Below, piece after piece: positions 1 through 7,675 of a stretch of DNA of 23,090 nt (positions are counted from its first letter, which is position 1; each line of letters begins with the position of its first letter). The stretch comes from Pseudopedobacter saltans. Its GTDB lineage: Bacteria; Bacteroidota; Bacteroidia; Chitinophagales; Chitinophagaceae. A program made the translations under genes and the position numbers. The DNA lies in NCBI GenBank assembly GCA_003241175.1, contig QFOI01000011.1:1-23090 (forward strand), in the 5' to 3' direction. The notes beneath the pieces were generated by a model. That model ran no database searches and was not told the DNA's origin. It saw nothing but the letters and a program-made list of their open reading frames with translations.

Positions 1-1
1 T

Positions 2-226
2 GGATCCTACATAAGACTTAAGAATCTACAGGTAGGCTATACACTTCCTAGCTCTTGGTTGACAAAATACCGTATAAGTAGTCTTAGAATTTTCTTTAGT
101 GGTCAAGACTTGTGGGAAAAAAGCAATCTTTGGATCAAATCTTTGGATCCAGAAACAGCTTCTGGATCAGCATGGCGCTACCCAATTATGCGTAACTATT
201 CTTTCGGTGTAAATCTTAACTTTTAA
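2..226 (+). CDS. SusC-like TonB-dependent outer-membrane transporter, C-terminal fragment
   Basis: Only the last 74 codons are inside the window; the gene starts upstream. The frame is open from base 2 to a TAA at 224-226. The peptide begins GSYIRLKNLQVGYTLPSSW, the stretch before the last barrel strands in SusC/RagA proteins, where 'S(Y/F)IRLKNI.LGYTLP' is strongly conserved. It ends in an aromatic strand, SFGVNLNF, with a terminal Phe as expected for an outer-membrane barrel recognised by BamA. SusC family proteins import oligosaccharides, peptides or other large ligands across the outer membrane with TonB energy and a SusD lid. The SusD gene starts 10 bases later, so the two are co-transcribed. 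The substrate cannot be told from this fragment. Confidence 0.9.
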   Translation, partial: GSYIRLKNLQVGYTLPSSWLTKYRISSLRIFFSGQDLWEKSNLWIKSLDPETASGSAWRYPIMRNYSFGVNLNF

Positions 227-236
227 ATTCAACACT

Positions 237-1898
237 ATGCCTAAAAGTACACAACGCATCTATTTCTCAACATACTTATTTATTTTTTTAGGGTTGATAG
301 GAGTCACAGCTTGTAATAAGCAACTAGAAAAACAACCAGAGAGCCAATTGTCAGATCCGACATTTTGGAAAAATGCCAATGACTTAAAATTAGCGGTAAA
401 CGCTATCTATTCCAGCCTCCCCAGTACAGAAGAAAACGCCTATGACAATAGGACCGATAATACTTACGGCAGAGCAAGAAACGACATTAGCGATGGTTCG
501 AGAGTGGTTACACCAAGTAACGCTGATTGGACAAAATTTTTTGCAGCTATTCGTATGGCCAACAATGTGATGGCAAAAGCCCTTGAAATTAAGGATGACA
601 CCGCGGCTGTCAACAAATATGTTGCAGAAGCTTATTTCTTTCGTGGGTACTTTTATTTTGAGTTGACTAAAAGATTTGGAGATATACCATTAATTTTAAG
701 ACTTTTTGATGAAACAGATACTCTCGTTACAGCTCATCGTACCAATAGGAAAATAGTTTTAGACTCCGCTATAAAAGACCTTGAATATGCTCAAAACATT
801 TTACCAAAAGCAGGAAACCAAGCTGTTGAAGAATATGGACGAATAACATCAGGGGCCGCAACTGCAATTATAGCAAGAATCGGGCTTTTTGAAGGAACTT
901 GGAGCAAATACCACCAAAATGATGAAGCTGCCAAATCTAAATATTTGGATACTGCAATAGCAGCTAGTCAAAGATTAATGAATGAAAAATATTATAGTTT
1001 ATTTCAATATAGTCCAAAACCTGACAGTAGCTATTTCTACTTATTTCAATATGCGGGAGAAGGTCCTACCAATCGTGAAAACATATTGGTGAGACTGTTT
1101 GGAGAAAACATAAGTAACAGTATTGCTTCGCATACTTACACTCAGTTATTGGACCTTGGACAGGCTTGCCCAACTAGAAGCCTTGTGGATGCTTATCTGT
1201 ACAAAGATGGATTACCAATTGACAAATCCCCTTTATTTAAAACCCAGGATTCTGTACAATCCGAGTTCATAGATAGAGATCCAAGACTAGGTATGACTGT
1301 TTTTAACAAAAACCTTTGGTATGTGAGTTCTTTTTACCAACCAACTTTTCAAAACACTCTTACGGGTTACAAAACAGCCAAATATTTCATTTCCAGAGAC
1401 TATAATACTAATGTAAGTTTTGTTGACGATATAGTCATTCGATACGGAGAGATACTATTGACGTATGCAGAAGCTTTGTATGAAAAAAACGGAAATATTT
1501 CCGACAACGACTTGAACATTTCCATTAACCTCTTAAGAGATCGTGCAGGAATGCCTCACTTAACCAACGCATTTGTCAGTAGTAACGGATTAAGTATGCA
1601 AGAAGAAATCAGGAGAGAAAGACGTGTGGAACTAGCCATAGAATCCTATTCTAGATATTGGGATCTTATCCGTTGGAAAATAGCCGAAACTATTTTACCC
1701 AAAGCTATTTTAGGTTCCAAAATCTTTGTTGGCCAACAGACTTTTATTCCCAACAATCCACCTGTCACAACGGATGGTTATCTTATTGTACAGCCCTCTG
1801 CACAGCGGGTCTTTAATCCACAACGTGATTACCTAACAGCTCTTCCAACCAACGACATCGGAGCTGATCCAAATTTAGATCAGAATCCAGGATGGTAA
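237..1898 (+). CDS. SusD/RagB-family outer-membrane lipoprotein
   Basis: Ligand-capturing surface lipoprotein that forms a lid on the SusC barrel just upstream. The 553-residue length is normal for the family. The N terminus has a basic start, a hydrophobic core (about residues 12-24) and a lipobox VTAC with the acylated Cys at 26, followed by the polar tether NKQLEKQPES. FWKNANDLKLAVNAIYSSLP (about 45-64) is the typical first SusD helix. The C-terminal SusD/RagB signature RRERRVELAIES (459-470) and the following YWDLIRWK are intact. The protein ends in the usual NPGW-like tail (QNPGW). No glycosidase, sulfatase or sugar regulator lies downstream, so this pair cannot be assigned to a glycan from the neighbourhood. 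Family assignment is firm; substrate is unknown. Confidence 0.95.
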   Translation: MPKSTQRIYFSTYLFIFLGLIGVTACNKQLEKQPESQLSDPTFWKNANDLKLAVNAIYSSLPSTEENAYDNRTDNTYGRARNDISDGSRVVTPSNADWTKFFAAIRMANNVMAKALEIKDDTAAVNKYVAEAYFFRGYFYFELTKRFGDIPLILRLFDETDTLVTAHRTNRKIVLDSAIKDLEYAQNILPKAGNQAVEEYGRITSGAATAIIARIGLFEGTWSKYHQNDEAAKSKYLDTAIAASQRLMNEKYYSLFQYSPKPDSSYFYLFQYAGEGPTNRENILVRLFGENISNSIASHTYTQLLDLGQACPTRSLVDAYLYKDGLPIDKSPLFKTQDSVQSEFIDRDPRLGMTVFNKNLWYVSSFYQPTFQNTLTGYKTAKYFISRDYNTNVSFVDDIVIRYGEILLTYAEALYEKNGNISDNDLNISINLLRDRAGMPHLTNAFVSSNGLSMQEEIRRERRVELAIESYSRYWDLIRWKIAETILPKAILGSKIFVGQQTFIPNNPPVTTDGYLIVQPSAQRVFNPQRDYLTALPTNDIGADPNLDQNPGW

Positions 1899-1907
1899 TT
1901 CCTTCTG

Positions 1908-1939
1908 TTTTGATATTACTATAATTTGCCTCACCTTTG
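1908..1939 (+). promoter_or_regulatory. Candidate Bacteroidota promoter for hemW
   Basis: TTTTG at 1908-1912 is followed after 19 bases by CACCTTTG at 1932-1939, close to the Bacteroidota consensus of TTTG (-33) and TAnnTTTG (-7). The -7 box differs at one position (C for T). Transcription would start near 1946, leaving about ten bases before the TTG at 1957, so a very short leader. The box sits in the loop of the inverted repeat at 1918-1954. Confidence 0.45.
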
Positions 1940-1954
1940 CAGGCAAATTATAGT
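1918..1954 (+). terminator. Perfect 13-bp stem-loop at the end of the susCD unit
   Basis: Bases 1918-1930 (actataatttgcc) are the exact reverse complement of 1942-1954, with an 11-base loop. It starts 20 bases after the susD stop and ends two bases before the TTG start of hemW. There is no clean T tract after it, only a CT-rich stretch, so it may be a weak terminator, a 3'-end stabiliser, or an element that folds over the hemW start. It also contains the candidate hemW -7 box in its loop. Confidence 0.6.
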
Positions 1955-1956
1955 CT

Positions 1957-3075
1957 TTGTCTTCCATTTACATACATATTCCCTTTTGCAAGCAAGCTTG
2001 TAATTATTGCAATTTTCATTTTTCCACAACACTCAATACTGTTGAGGAAATGACAGATGCGATCGTGCAAGAAATCAAACTGCGTCAAAACTATATTGAG
2101 GACACCATTGAAAGCATCTATTTTGGAGGTGGGACGCCAAGTATACTAACTATAAAACAGTTGGAAGATATATTGACAAAAGTCCAAGAAACCTTCCCTA
2201 TATCCAAAGATGTAGAGATTACCTTGGAAGCTAATCCTGACGATATATCTTCGGAAAAACTAAAGGAATGGAAACAACTCGGCATCAATCGTTTTAGTTT
2301 AGGTGTACAATCTTTCTTCGAAGAAGATCTATTTTGGATGAACAGAGCCCACAATGCATTCCAAGCGGAAAATAGTATCAAAAGTCTACAAGATGCAGGT
2401 TTTCATAACATCACCATTGATTTGATTTATGGAACGCCTACGCTCTCTGATGAAAAATGGAGAGCCAATGTGCAAAAAGCCATCGACTTAAATATTCCAC
2501 ATTTATCTTGCTATGCATTAACCGTCGAACCGGGAACAGCTTTAGATAAAATGATCCAAAAGCACAAAAAAGAAAATGTGGACTCAGAGAAGCAAGCAAG
2601 ACATTTCGAGCAATTGATGCTTTGGTCAAGTTTGTCAGGATATGACCACTATGAGGTTTCCAATTTTGCAAAACCTGGCTTTCGTAGTCGGCACAACAGT
2701 AGTTATTGGCAAGGCAAGCACTATCTTGGGGTTGGACCTTCGGCGCATTCCTTTAATGGGAAAAGTCGTCAATGGAACATAGCTAACAATATTCGGTATA
2801 TAAAAGAGATAAACAAAGGAATACTTCCTTTTGAAATTGAACATCTTACACCACACCAACAACTGGAAGAATATATCATGACAAGTCTTCGTACAATGGA
2901 AGGGCTCTCTCTTTCTTTTGTTGAAAAAAATTGGAACTTGGGGGAAGCGGAGCGTATTTTATCAGAAAGCAAAGAACATATCCAAACTGAAAAAATGATC
3001 CAAAAAGGAGACCACCTTGTATTGACAGACAAAGGTTTTTTGTTTGCGGATGGCATTGCATCTGATTTGTTTTAA
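1957..3075 (+). CDS. hemW: Radical SAM heme chaperone HemW
   Basis: HemW-type radical SAM protein, thought to bind heme and pass it to respiratory enzymes; often mis-annotated as oxygen-independent coproporphyrinogen oxidase. It has the Fe-S/SAM motif CKQACNYC (C11-x3-C15-x2-C18) followed by N-F. HemN has a fourth Cys after the third plus one residue; here that position is Phe20, which is the HemW pattern. GGGTPS (57-62), EANPDD (91-96), NRFSLGVQSF (111-120) and RHNSSYW are further family motifs, and the HemN C-terminal domain is present. The 372 residues match the usual length. The start must be TTG at 1957: an in-frame TAG lies at 1951-1953 and the next Met (residue 32) falls after the Fe-S cysteines. 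It is cytoplasmic and appears to be transcribed alone. Confidence 0.93.
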   Translation: MSSIYIHIPFCKQACNYCNFHFSTTLNTVEEMTDAIVQEIKLRQNYIEDTIESIYFGGGTPSILTIKQLEDILTKVQETFPISKDVEITLEANPDDISSEKLKEWKQLGINRFSLGVQSFFEEDLFWMNRAHNAFQAENSIKSLQDAGFHNITIDLIYGTPTLSDEKWRANVQKAIDLNIPHLSCYALTVEPGTALDKMIQKHKKENVDSEKQARHFEQLMLWSSLSGYDHYEVSNFAKPGFRSRHNSSYWQGKHYLGVGPSAHSFNGKSRQWNIANNIRYIKEINKGILPFEIEHLTPHQQLEEYIMTSLRTMEGLSLSFVEKNWNLGEAERILSESKEHIQTEKMIQKGDHLVLTDKGFLFADGIASDLF

Positions 3076-3118
3076 TTCATAAAACGTATTATTTACCCAA
3101 GCATAATATCCATTCCGA

Positions 3119-3148
3119 TTTGCGTTTTAAGATTCTTCTGTATATTCG
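3119..3148 (+). promoter_or_regulatory. Candidate promoter for the alkaline phosphatase gene
   Basis: TTTG at 3119-3122, 18 bases, then TATATTCG at 3141-3148, one mismatch from the Bacteroidota -7 consensus TAnnTTTG. The predicted start of transcription is about 30 bases before the ATG at 3185. I do not see a phosphate-starvation box that I could name. Confidence 0.4.
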
Positions 3149-3184
3149 TATGTCTTTTAGATTTTTTCATCCGAAATCCAAACC

Positions 3185-4858
3185 ATGTCTAAGATTTCCA
3201 TCTCTTTTTTGTTTTTATTTCAACTTTTTTGCGGTTTATCCAATGCACAATCCAAATCCAACAATAAATCCAACAGCATTAATAATAGTTTGTCTCGACC
3301 CAAGTTGGTTGTGGGTATTGTAGTGGATCAGATGCGCTGGGACTACCTGTATCGTTATCATGATCTGTATAGCAATACAGGAGGATTCAAAAGACTTTTG
3401 GGAGAAGGATTTTCTTGCGAAAATACATTTATACCATATATACCAACCGTCACAGCTGCTGGGCATACTTGTATCTACACGGGTTCCATACCTGCGATAC
3501 ACGGCATAGTTGGCAATAATTGGTATGACAATATCCAGAAAAAAGACGTTTATTGTACGGATGATTCTACGGTGTCAACTGTAGGTAGCACTACGGTTGG
3601 CGTAGGAAAAATGAGCCCAAGAAATATGTTTGCAACAACTATTGGAGACGAGCTGCGCCTGGCAACAAATTTTAGGAGCAAGGTAATTGCCATATCATGC
3701 AAAGACCGTGCATCCATTTTACCTGGAGGTCATAATCCCAACGGAGCCTATTGGTATGACAACAAAACCGGAAAATTCGTAACAAGCACTTACTATAGAC
3801 AAGATTTACCAAATTGGGTAGAAGCATTTAACAATCGAAAAATCGTCGATTCCCTATATGCTTTGAATTGGAATCTTGCCGTTGATTCCAGCTTGTACCC
3901 TATTTATTCCACAGATGACAGTATGGATTATGAAGGCGCTCAGATTGTCAAAGGACAAACTACATTTCCCTATCAATTATCCCAATTCATTGGAAACGAC
4001 TACAGCAAAATTATGTACACACCTTATGCCAATACAATGACTACGGATATGGCAATAGCAGCATTAAAAGGAGAACAACTAGGCATAAGCGATGTGACTG
4101 ATATGCTAGCAGTTAGCTATTCTGCACCGGATTATATTGGACATACCGACGGGCCTAATTCTTGGGAACAAATGGACGACTATATCCGACTAGACAAAGA
4201 AATAGGAAAGTTATTGTCCAATCTGGATGCAACTGTAGGGAAAGGCAATTATACTGTTTTCTTGTCCGCTGATCACGGGGCCGCACATGCAGGCAAATTT
4301 TCTCAAATGAACAGTTTACCAGGTGGCTCTTTTAGTGAAACGGACATGAAAAATGACATGAATGAACAGTTAAAAAACAAATACGGTTTTCCCAATATTA
4401 TCAGAAGCATCAGTGAATACCAGATAGCATTCAACTATGATCTTTTAAATAGAACCGAAAACATTAATAGAGAAGATTTGACTAATTGGGTTATAAGATA
4501 TCTTTTGGAAAGACCAGAGGTTGCTTCTGCATTTTCCCTAAACAAAACAACACAAGCACTTATACCAGAAGTCCAAAAACAAAGAACCATCAATGGCTAT
4601 TTTGCACAAAGAAGCGGAGATATCCAGTTCATTGCCAAACCCGGCTATTTTGGAGGAAGTAGTAAAGGTACCACTCATGGTTCTTGGAATCCATACGATT
4701 CGCACATCCCATTAGTATGGTATGGTTGGGGAATCAAACATGGGGAAACCAATAGAGAAACCTACATGACTGACATCGCCGCAACAATAGCAGCTTTGCT
4801 ACATATACAGATGCCAAGTGGATGTGTAGGCACCGTCATTTCCGAAATAATGAAGTAA
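3185..4858 (+). CDS. pafA: PafA-type alkaline phosphatase (secreted phosphomonoesterase)
   Basis: Alkaline-phosphatase superfamily enzyme of the PafA type, which releases phosphate from many organic phosphomonoesters in the periplasm. A signal peptide spans about residues 1-21 (hydrophobic stretch, then SNA before Q). Compared with the well-studied Elizabethkingia PafA, the active site is complete: metal ligand D48, nucleophile T90 in PTVTAAGH, N111, the K173/R175 pair in SCKDRAS, D316 and H320 in APDYIGH, D363-H364 in SADHG, and H498 in GTTHGSW. The numbering is shifted by about 10-12 from PafA throughout. The Lys/Arg pair favours monoesters over diesters. The 557-residue length is near the PafA length. 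It is flanked by its own candidate promoter and a strong terminator, so it is probably a single-gene unit. Confidence 0.9.
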   Translation: MSKISISFLFLFQLFCGLSNAQSKSNNKSNSINNSLSRPKLVVGIVVDQMRWDYLYRYHDLYSNTGGFKRLLGEGFSCENTFIPYIPTVTAAGHTCIYTGSIPAIHGIVGNNWYDNIQKKDVYCTDDSTVSTVGSTTVGVGKMSPRNMFATTIGDELRLATNFRSKVIAISCKDRASILPGGHNPNGAYWYDNKTGKFVTSTYYRQDLPNWVEAFNNRKIVDSLYALNWNLAVDSSLYPIYSTDDSMDYEGAQIVKGQTTFPYQLSQFIGNDYSKIMYTPYANTMTTDMAIAALKGEQLGISDVTDMLAVSYSAPDYIGHTDGPNSWEQMDDYIRLDKEIGKLLSNLDATVGKGNYTVFLSADHGAAHAGKFSQMNSLPGGSFSETDMKNDMNEQLKNKYGFPNIIRSISEYQIAFNYDLLNRTENINREDLTNWVIRYLLERPEVASAFSLNKTTQALIPEVQKQRTINGYFAQRSGDIQFIAKPGYFGGSSKGTTHGSWNPYDSHIPLVWYGWGIKHGETNRETYMTDIAATIAALLHIQMPSGCVGTVISEIMK

Positions 4859-4879
4859 AATTGCATGAATTTATTTTCA

Positions 4880-4918
4880 AAAAAGAGAACAACGATCGTA
4901 AATCTTTGTTCTCTTTTT
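4880..4918 (+). terminator. Rho-independent terminator after the phosphatase gene
   Basis: Bases 4880-4892 (aaaaagagaacaa) pair perfectly with 4906-4918 around a 13-base loop. The right arm ends in five Ts and the left arm begins with a run of As, so it could act in both directions. It begins 21 bases after the phosphatase stop and separates that gene from the efflux operon. Confidence 0.8.
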
Positions 4919-4956
4919 GCTTAGGAACAGACTGCAAATGAACATCATTTTGTAAA

Positions 4957-4980
4957 AATTAAACAAACGTTTGAATAATT
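4957..4980 (+). promoter_or_regulatory. 24-bp imperfect palindrome, candidate repressor operator of the RND operon
   Basis: The core CAAACGTTTG at 4964-4973 is a perfect 10-bp palindrome. Two mismatched A/A pairs flank it, then five more matching pairs (AATTA at 4957-4961 against TAATT at 4976-4980). Twenty of 24 bases are symmetric. Its right part overlaps the TTTG of the candidate -33 box for the efflux operon. Size and position fit an operator for a TetR/AcrR-type repressor, which commonly controls RND pumps in this phylum. No such regulator is in the window. Confidence 0.55.
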
Positions 4981-5001
4981 CATCTTTTCGTTGTTATTTT
5001 G
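4970..5001 (+). promoter_or_regulatory. Candidate promoter of the RND efflux operon
   Basis: TTTG at 4970-4973, 20 bases, then TTATTTTG at 4994-5001, one mismatch from TAnnTTTG. Transcription would start near 5008, giving a leader of about 57 bases before the ATG at 5065. The -33 part lies inside the palindrome at 4957-4980, so a bound protein would block the promoter. Confidence 0.4.
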
Positions 5002-5064
5002 CTCTCGAATTGGAGCTCAATTTGTTTATTGGACAATCAATCTTTATTATAAATCAAAAACTGA

Positions 5065-6417
5065 ATGAAAAAAATTACAGGGATAATCGCTATCCTACTT
5101 TTTCTACAGGGAAGCCGGTCCTATGGACAGACCTTGACCTTACCTGCGTCGGCCACTGATACGACCTTACAAGAGGCAGATTTGCAGACTTGTGTTGATA
5201 TTGCGCTTAAGAATTTCCCATTGATCAAGCAGAATCAAATTGACCAAAAAATTACCGATGCACAGATAAAATCTAAAATCGCAGAATGGTATCCACAGGT
5301 TAATCTTAATGGTAGTTATCAAAATACTTTCCAGAGATTGACTTCAATTAGTTCTATTGGAGGCAACCTAACTACAATTGTTCAAGGAACTTATAATACA
5401 TCTGCCGTACAGCTTGGAGCGACACAAAATCTTTTTAATAGAGATGCCCTATTAGCTTCCAAAAGTGCTGGCGATGTTAGACAAAACACATTGAACCAAT
5501 TGATAACCAATAAGATAGACCTCGTTGCAAATGTAACAAAAGCTTATTACGCTATTTTATCATTGATGCAACAAGTACGTGTATTGGATGAAGACATCGT
5601 GAGATTACAACGTAGTCTTAAAGATTCCTACAATCAATATAAAGCAGGAGTGGTTGACAACACAGGATATAAACAAGCAACAATAAGTCTGAATAATAGC
5701 AAAGCCCAAAAGCAAGGCTTGGAAGCTACTTTACCATCTTACTATGCCTTATTGAAATTGTACATGAATTATCCGGCAGAAAAAGAATTCACTGTTCATT
5801 ACGATTCATTGCAACTGGACCAAATGTCAGCACTGGATACCAATCAAAATGTAGATTACCAAAAGAGGATAGAATACAAAACATTGACCACCAATAAGCG
5901 ATTGTTGGAAGCCAATCTTAAGTATGAAAAGTGGAGTTATTTACCTACAGTATCATTGTTCGCCAACTACAATCTAAATTACTTTAGCAGTAGATTTTCA
6001 GATTTGTACAAAAACAATTATCCTCAGTCTTTTGCAGGTGTACAGGTAACTATGCCTTTGTTTCAGGGTGGCAAAAGAAGAGAAAACATAAAAGTTGCCC
6101 AATTTAATCTTGACAGAAATGCTTGGGATTTCCAAAATCTACAAAACTCTGTCAATCAAGAATATCAAACAGCCATTTCAGCATACAAATCAGATTTAGC
6201 AACTTATAATGCTACAAAAGAAAATATGCAATTGGCTCAAGAAGTTTACAATACTGTCGATCTTCAATATAGAGCTGGTATCAAAACTTATTTGGATGTC
6301 ATCACTGCCGAAACGACTTTGCAGACTTCGAAAATCAATTTCACTAACGCTTTGTTCAAACTACTTTCAGACAAAGTAGATGTCCAAAAAGCCAACGGAT
6401 CCATTCAGCCTAATTAA
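5065..6417 (+). CDS. TolC-like outer-membrane efflux channel (OEP family)
   Basis: Outer-membrane exit duct of a tripartite RND pump. A signal peptide (about 1-21, MKKITGIIAILLFLQGSRSYG) is followed by two repeated OEP units rich in long amphipathic helices. The first repeat begins at LQTCVDIALKNFPLIKQNQ and contains PQVNLNGSYQ; the second has YLPTVSLFANYNLNYF, FAGVQVTMPLFQGGKRRENI and the usual closing YRAGIKTYLDVITAETTL. The 450-residue length is typical. It is the first gene of the operon, with 32 bases to the adaptor gene. In many Bacteroidota RND operons the channel gene comes last, so the order here is less common. Substrate range cannot be inferred. Confidence 0.93.
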   Translation: MKKITGIIAILLFLQGSRSYGQTLTLPASATDTTLQEADLQTCVDIALKNFPLIKQNQIDQKITDAQIKSKIAEWYPQVNLNGSYQNTFQRLTSISSIGGNLTTIVQGTYNTSAVQLGATQNLFNRDALLASKSAGDVRQNTLNQLITNKIDLVANVTKAYYAILSLMQQVRVLDEDIVRLQRSLKDSYNQYKAGVVDNTGYKQATISLNNSKAQKQGLEATLPSYYALLKLYMNYPAEKEFTVHYDSLQLDQMSALDTNQNVDYQKRIEYKTLTTNKRLLEANLKYEKWSYLPTVSLFANYNLNYFSSRFSDLYKNNYPQSFAGVQVTMPLFQGGKRRENIKVAQFNLDRNAWDFQNLQNSVNQEYQTAISAYKSDLATYNATKENMQLAQEVYNTVDLQYRAGIKTYLDVITAETTLQTSKINFTNALFKLLSDKVDVQKANGSIQPN

Positions 6418-6449
6418 TCATTACAAACATTTAAAATTCCTTATATATT

Positions 6450-7613
6450 ATGTCATTGTATACCACACAAAAAATAACAGGACTAGCTCTCCTATTCGCA
6501 TTAGCTTCCTGCGGTGGAAATAAACAAGGTGGTGCAGCAGCAGGTATGCCGGACCCTAACGCACCAATACCTGTAACAGATACGGTAGTAGGCTATAGCA
6601 ACGCAGACTTTAGCGATCAATTCCCAGGATCTGTTACCGCATTCCAACAAGTAAGTCTTACTCCTCAGGTCACAGGCTACGTCACAGGCATCCATTTCAA
6701 AGATGGACAACGTGTTACAAAAGGACAATTACTATACACAATTGATGATCAAGTATACAGCGCCAATCTTGGTAATGCAGACGCCAATATTGCAGTACAA
6801 CAAGCTGCTGTCGACAAAGCTCAAAAAGATTATGATCGTTACCATATGCTTGACAAGGAAGATGCGGTTGCAAAACAACAGGTTGACTATGCAGATGCAG
6901 CTTTACAGTCCGCAAAAAAACAATTAGCAGCAGCGAAAGCAAGTGCATCTGGAGTTAGAAGCAACGTTCGTTTTACCAAAATTTATGCACCTTTCAGCGG
7001 TACTTTGGGAATTTCCCAAGTTCGTATTGGAATGGCTGTATTTGCAGGTCAAACCGTTATGAATACGATTTCCACCAATAACCCTATTGCAGTAGACTTT
7101 AACGTTGATCAGATAAATGTTAATCGCTTTATTGCTTTGCAACAAAGTAAATCTAGCATATTCCAGATACGCGTTGGCGGTGATAGTATTTATCAAGCAA
7201 AAGGCTTTGTATCTATGATCGATCGTGCAGCGGATATGCAGACTGGGACAGTAAAAGTACGTCTGTCTTTTCCTAATGACAAAGACCAACTGAAACCTGG
7301 AATGAACGCAACCGTATTGGTTGGGGATCAGAAAAAAGCACTTTTGATACCAACAAAAGCTATCGTAGCACAATTGGGAGAGTTTTATGTATATGTCATT
7401 GGCGATTCTAGTAAAGTCACCCAGTCAAAACTTAAGCTAGGCAATACCAGCGGTGTATATACAGCAGTTGAATCTGGCCTTAAAGATGGCGACAAAATCG
7501 TTGTTGATGGTACTCAAAACCTAAGAGAAGGATCAAAAGTGATCAACCAAAAAGATATGGCTCAAAAACAAGCCGCTCAAGGTGGAGCTCAGCAAGCAGG
7601 TGGGAAAAAATAG
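6450..7613 (+). CDS. RND efflux periplasmic adaptor (membrane fusion protein), lipoprotein
   Basis: Links the inner-membrane pump to the outer-membrane channel. A lipobox LASC places the lipidated Cys at 21, followed by GGNKQGG. Family parts appear in order: first half of the lipoyl domain (VTGYVTGIHFKDGQRVTKGQ), a helical hairpin with heptad-like Ala/Gln/Lys pattern (about 112-170), second lipoyl half (IYAPFSGTLGISQVRIGMAV), then beta-barrel (VDFNVDQINVNRF; GTVKVRLSFPN) and membrane-proximal domain (LLIPTKAIVAQLGEFYVYVI). It ends in a Gln/Ala/Gly-rich tail. The 387 residues are normal for AcrA/MexA-type adaptors. It lies 62 bases before the pump gene in the same operon. Confidence 0.94.
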   Translation: MSLYTTQKITGLALLFALASCGGNKQGGAAAGMPDPNAPIPVTDTVVGYSNADFSDQFPGSVTAFQQVSLTPQVTGYVTGIHFKDGQRVTKGQLLYTIDDQVYSANLGNADANIAVQQAAVDKAQKDYDRYHMLDKEDAVAKQQVDYADAALQSAKKQLAAAKASASGVRSNVRFTKIYAPFSGTLGISQVRIGMAVFAGQTVMNTISTNNPIAVDFNVDQINVNRFIALQQSKSSIFQIRVGGDSIYQAKGFVSMIDRAADMQTGTVKVRLSFPNDKDQLKPGMNATVLVGDQKKALLIPTKAIVAQLGEFYVYVIGDSSKVTQSKLKLGNTSGVYTAVESGLKDGDKIVVDGTQNLREGSKVINQKDMAQKQAAQGGAQQAGGKK

Positions 7614-7675
7614 AAAAAAACATTTAGAGAAACATGCGTTTTGCATTTTCTTCCTAATTAGAAAGATTAAACATT

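Noticed and set aside
1..1898. A polysaccharide utilisation locus.
   Set aside because: Only the SusC/SusD pair is present; no hydrolase, sulfatase or sensor lies downstream in the window.
1957..3075. Calling this gene hemN (oxygen-independent coproporphyrinogen dehydrogenase).
   Set aside because: The fourth Cys of HemN (CxxxCxxCxC) is replaced by Phe20, and the length fits HemW.
6924..7373. A 149-codon open frame on the minus strand inside the adaptor gene.
   Set aside because: Cys/Ile/Asn-rich peptide with no motif, fully opposite a well-supported gene; a shadow.
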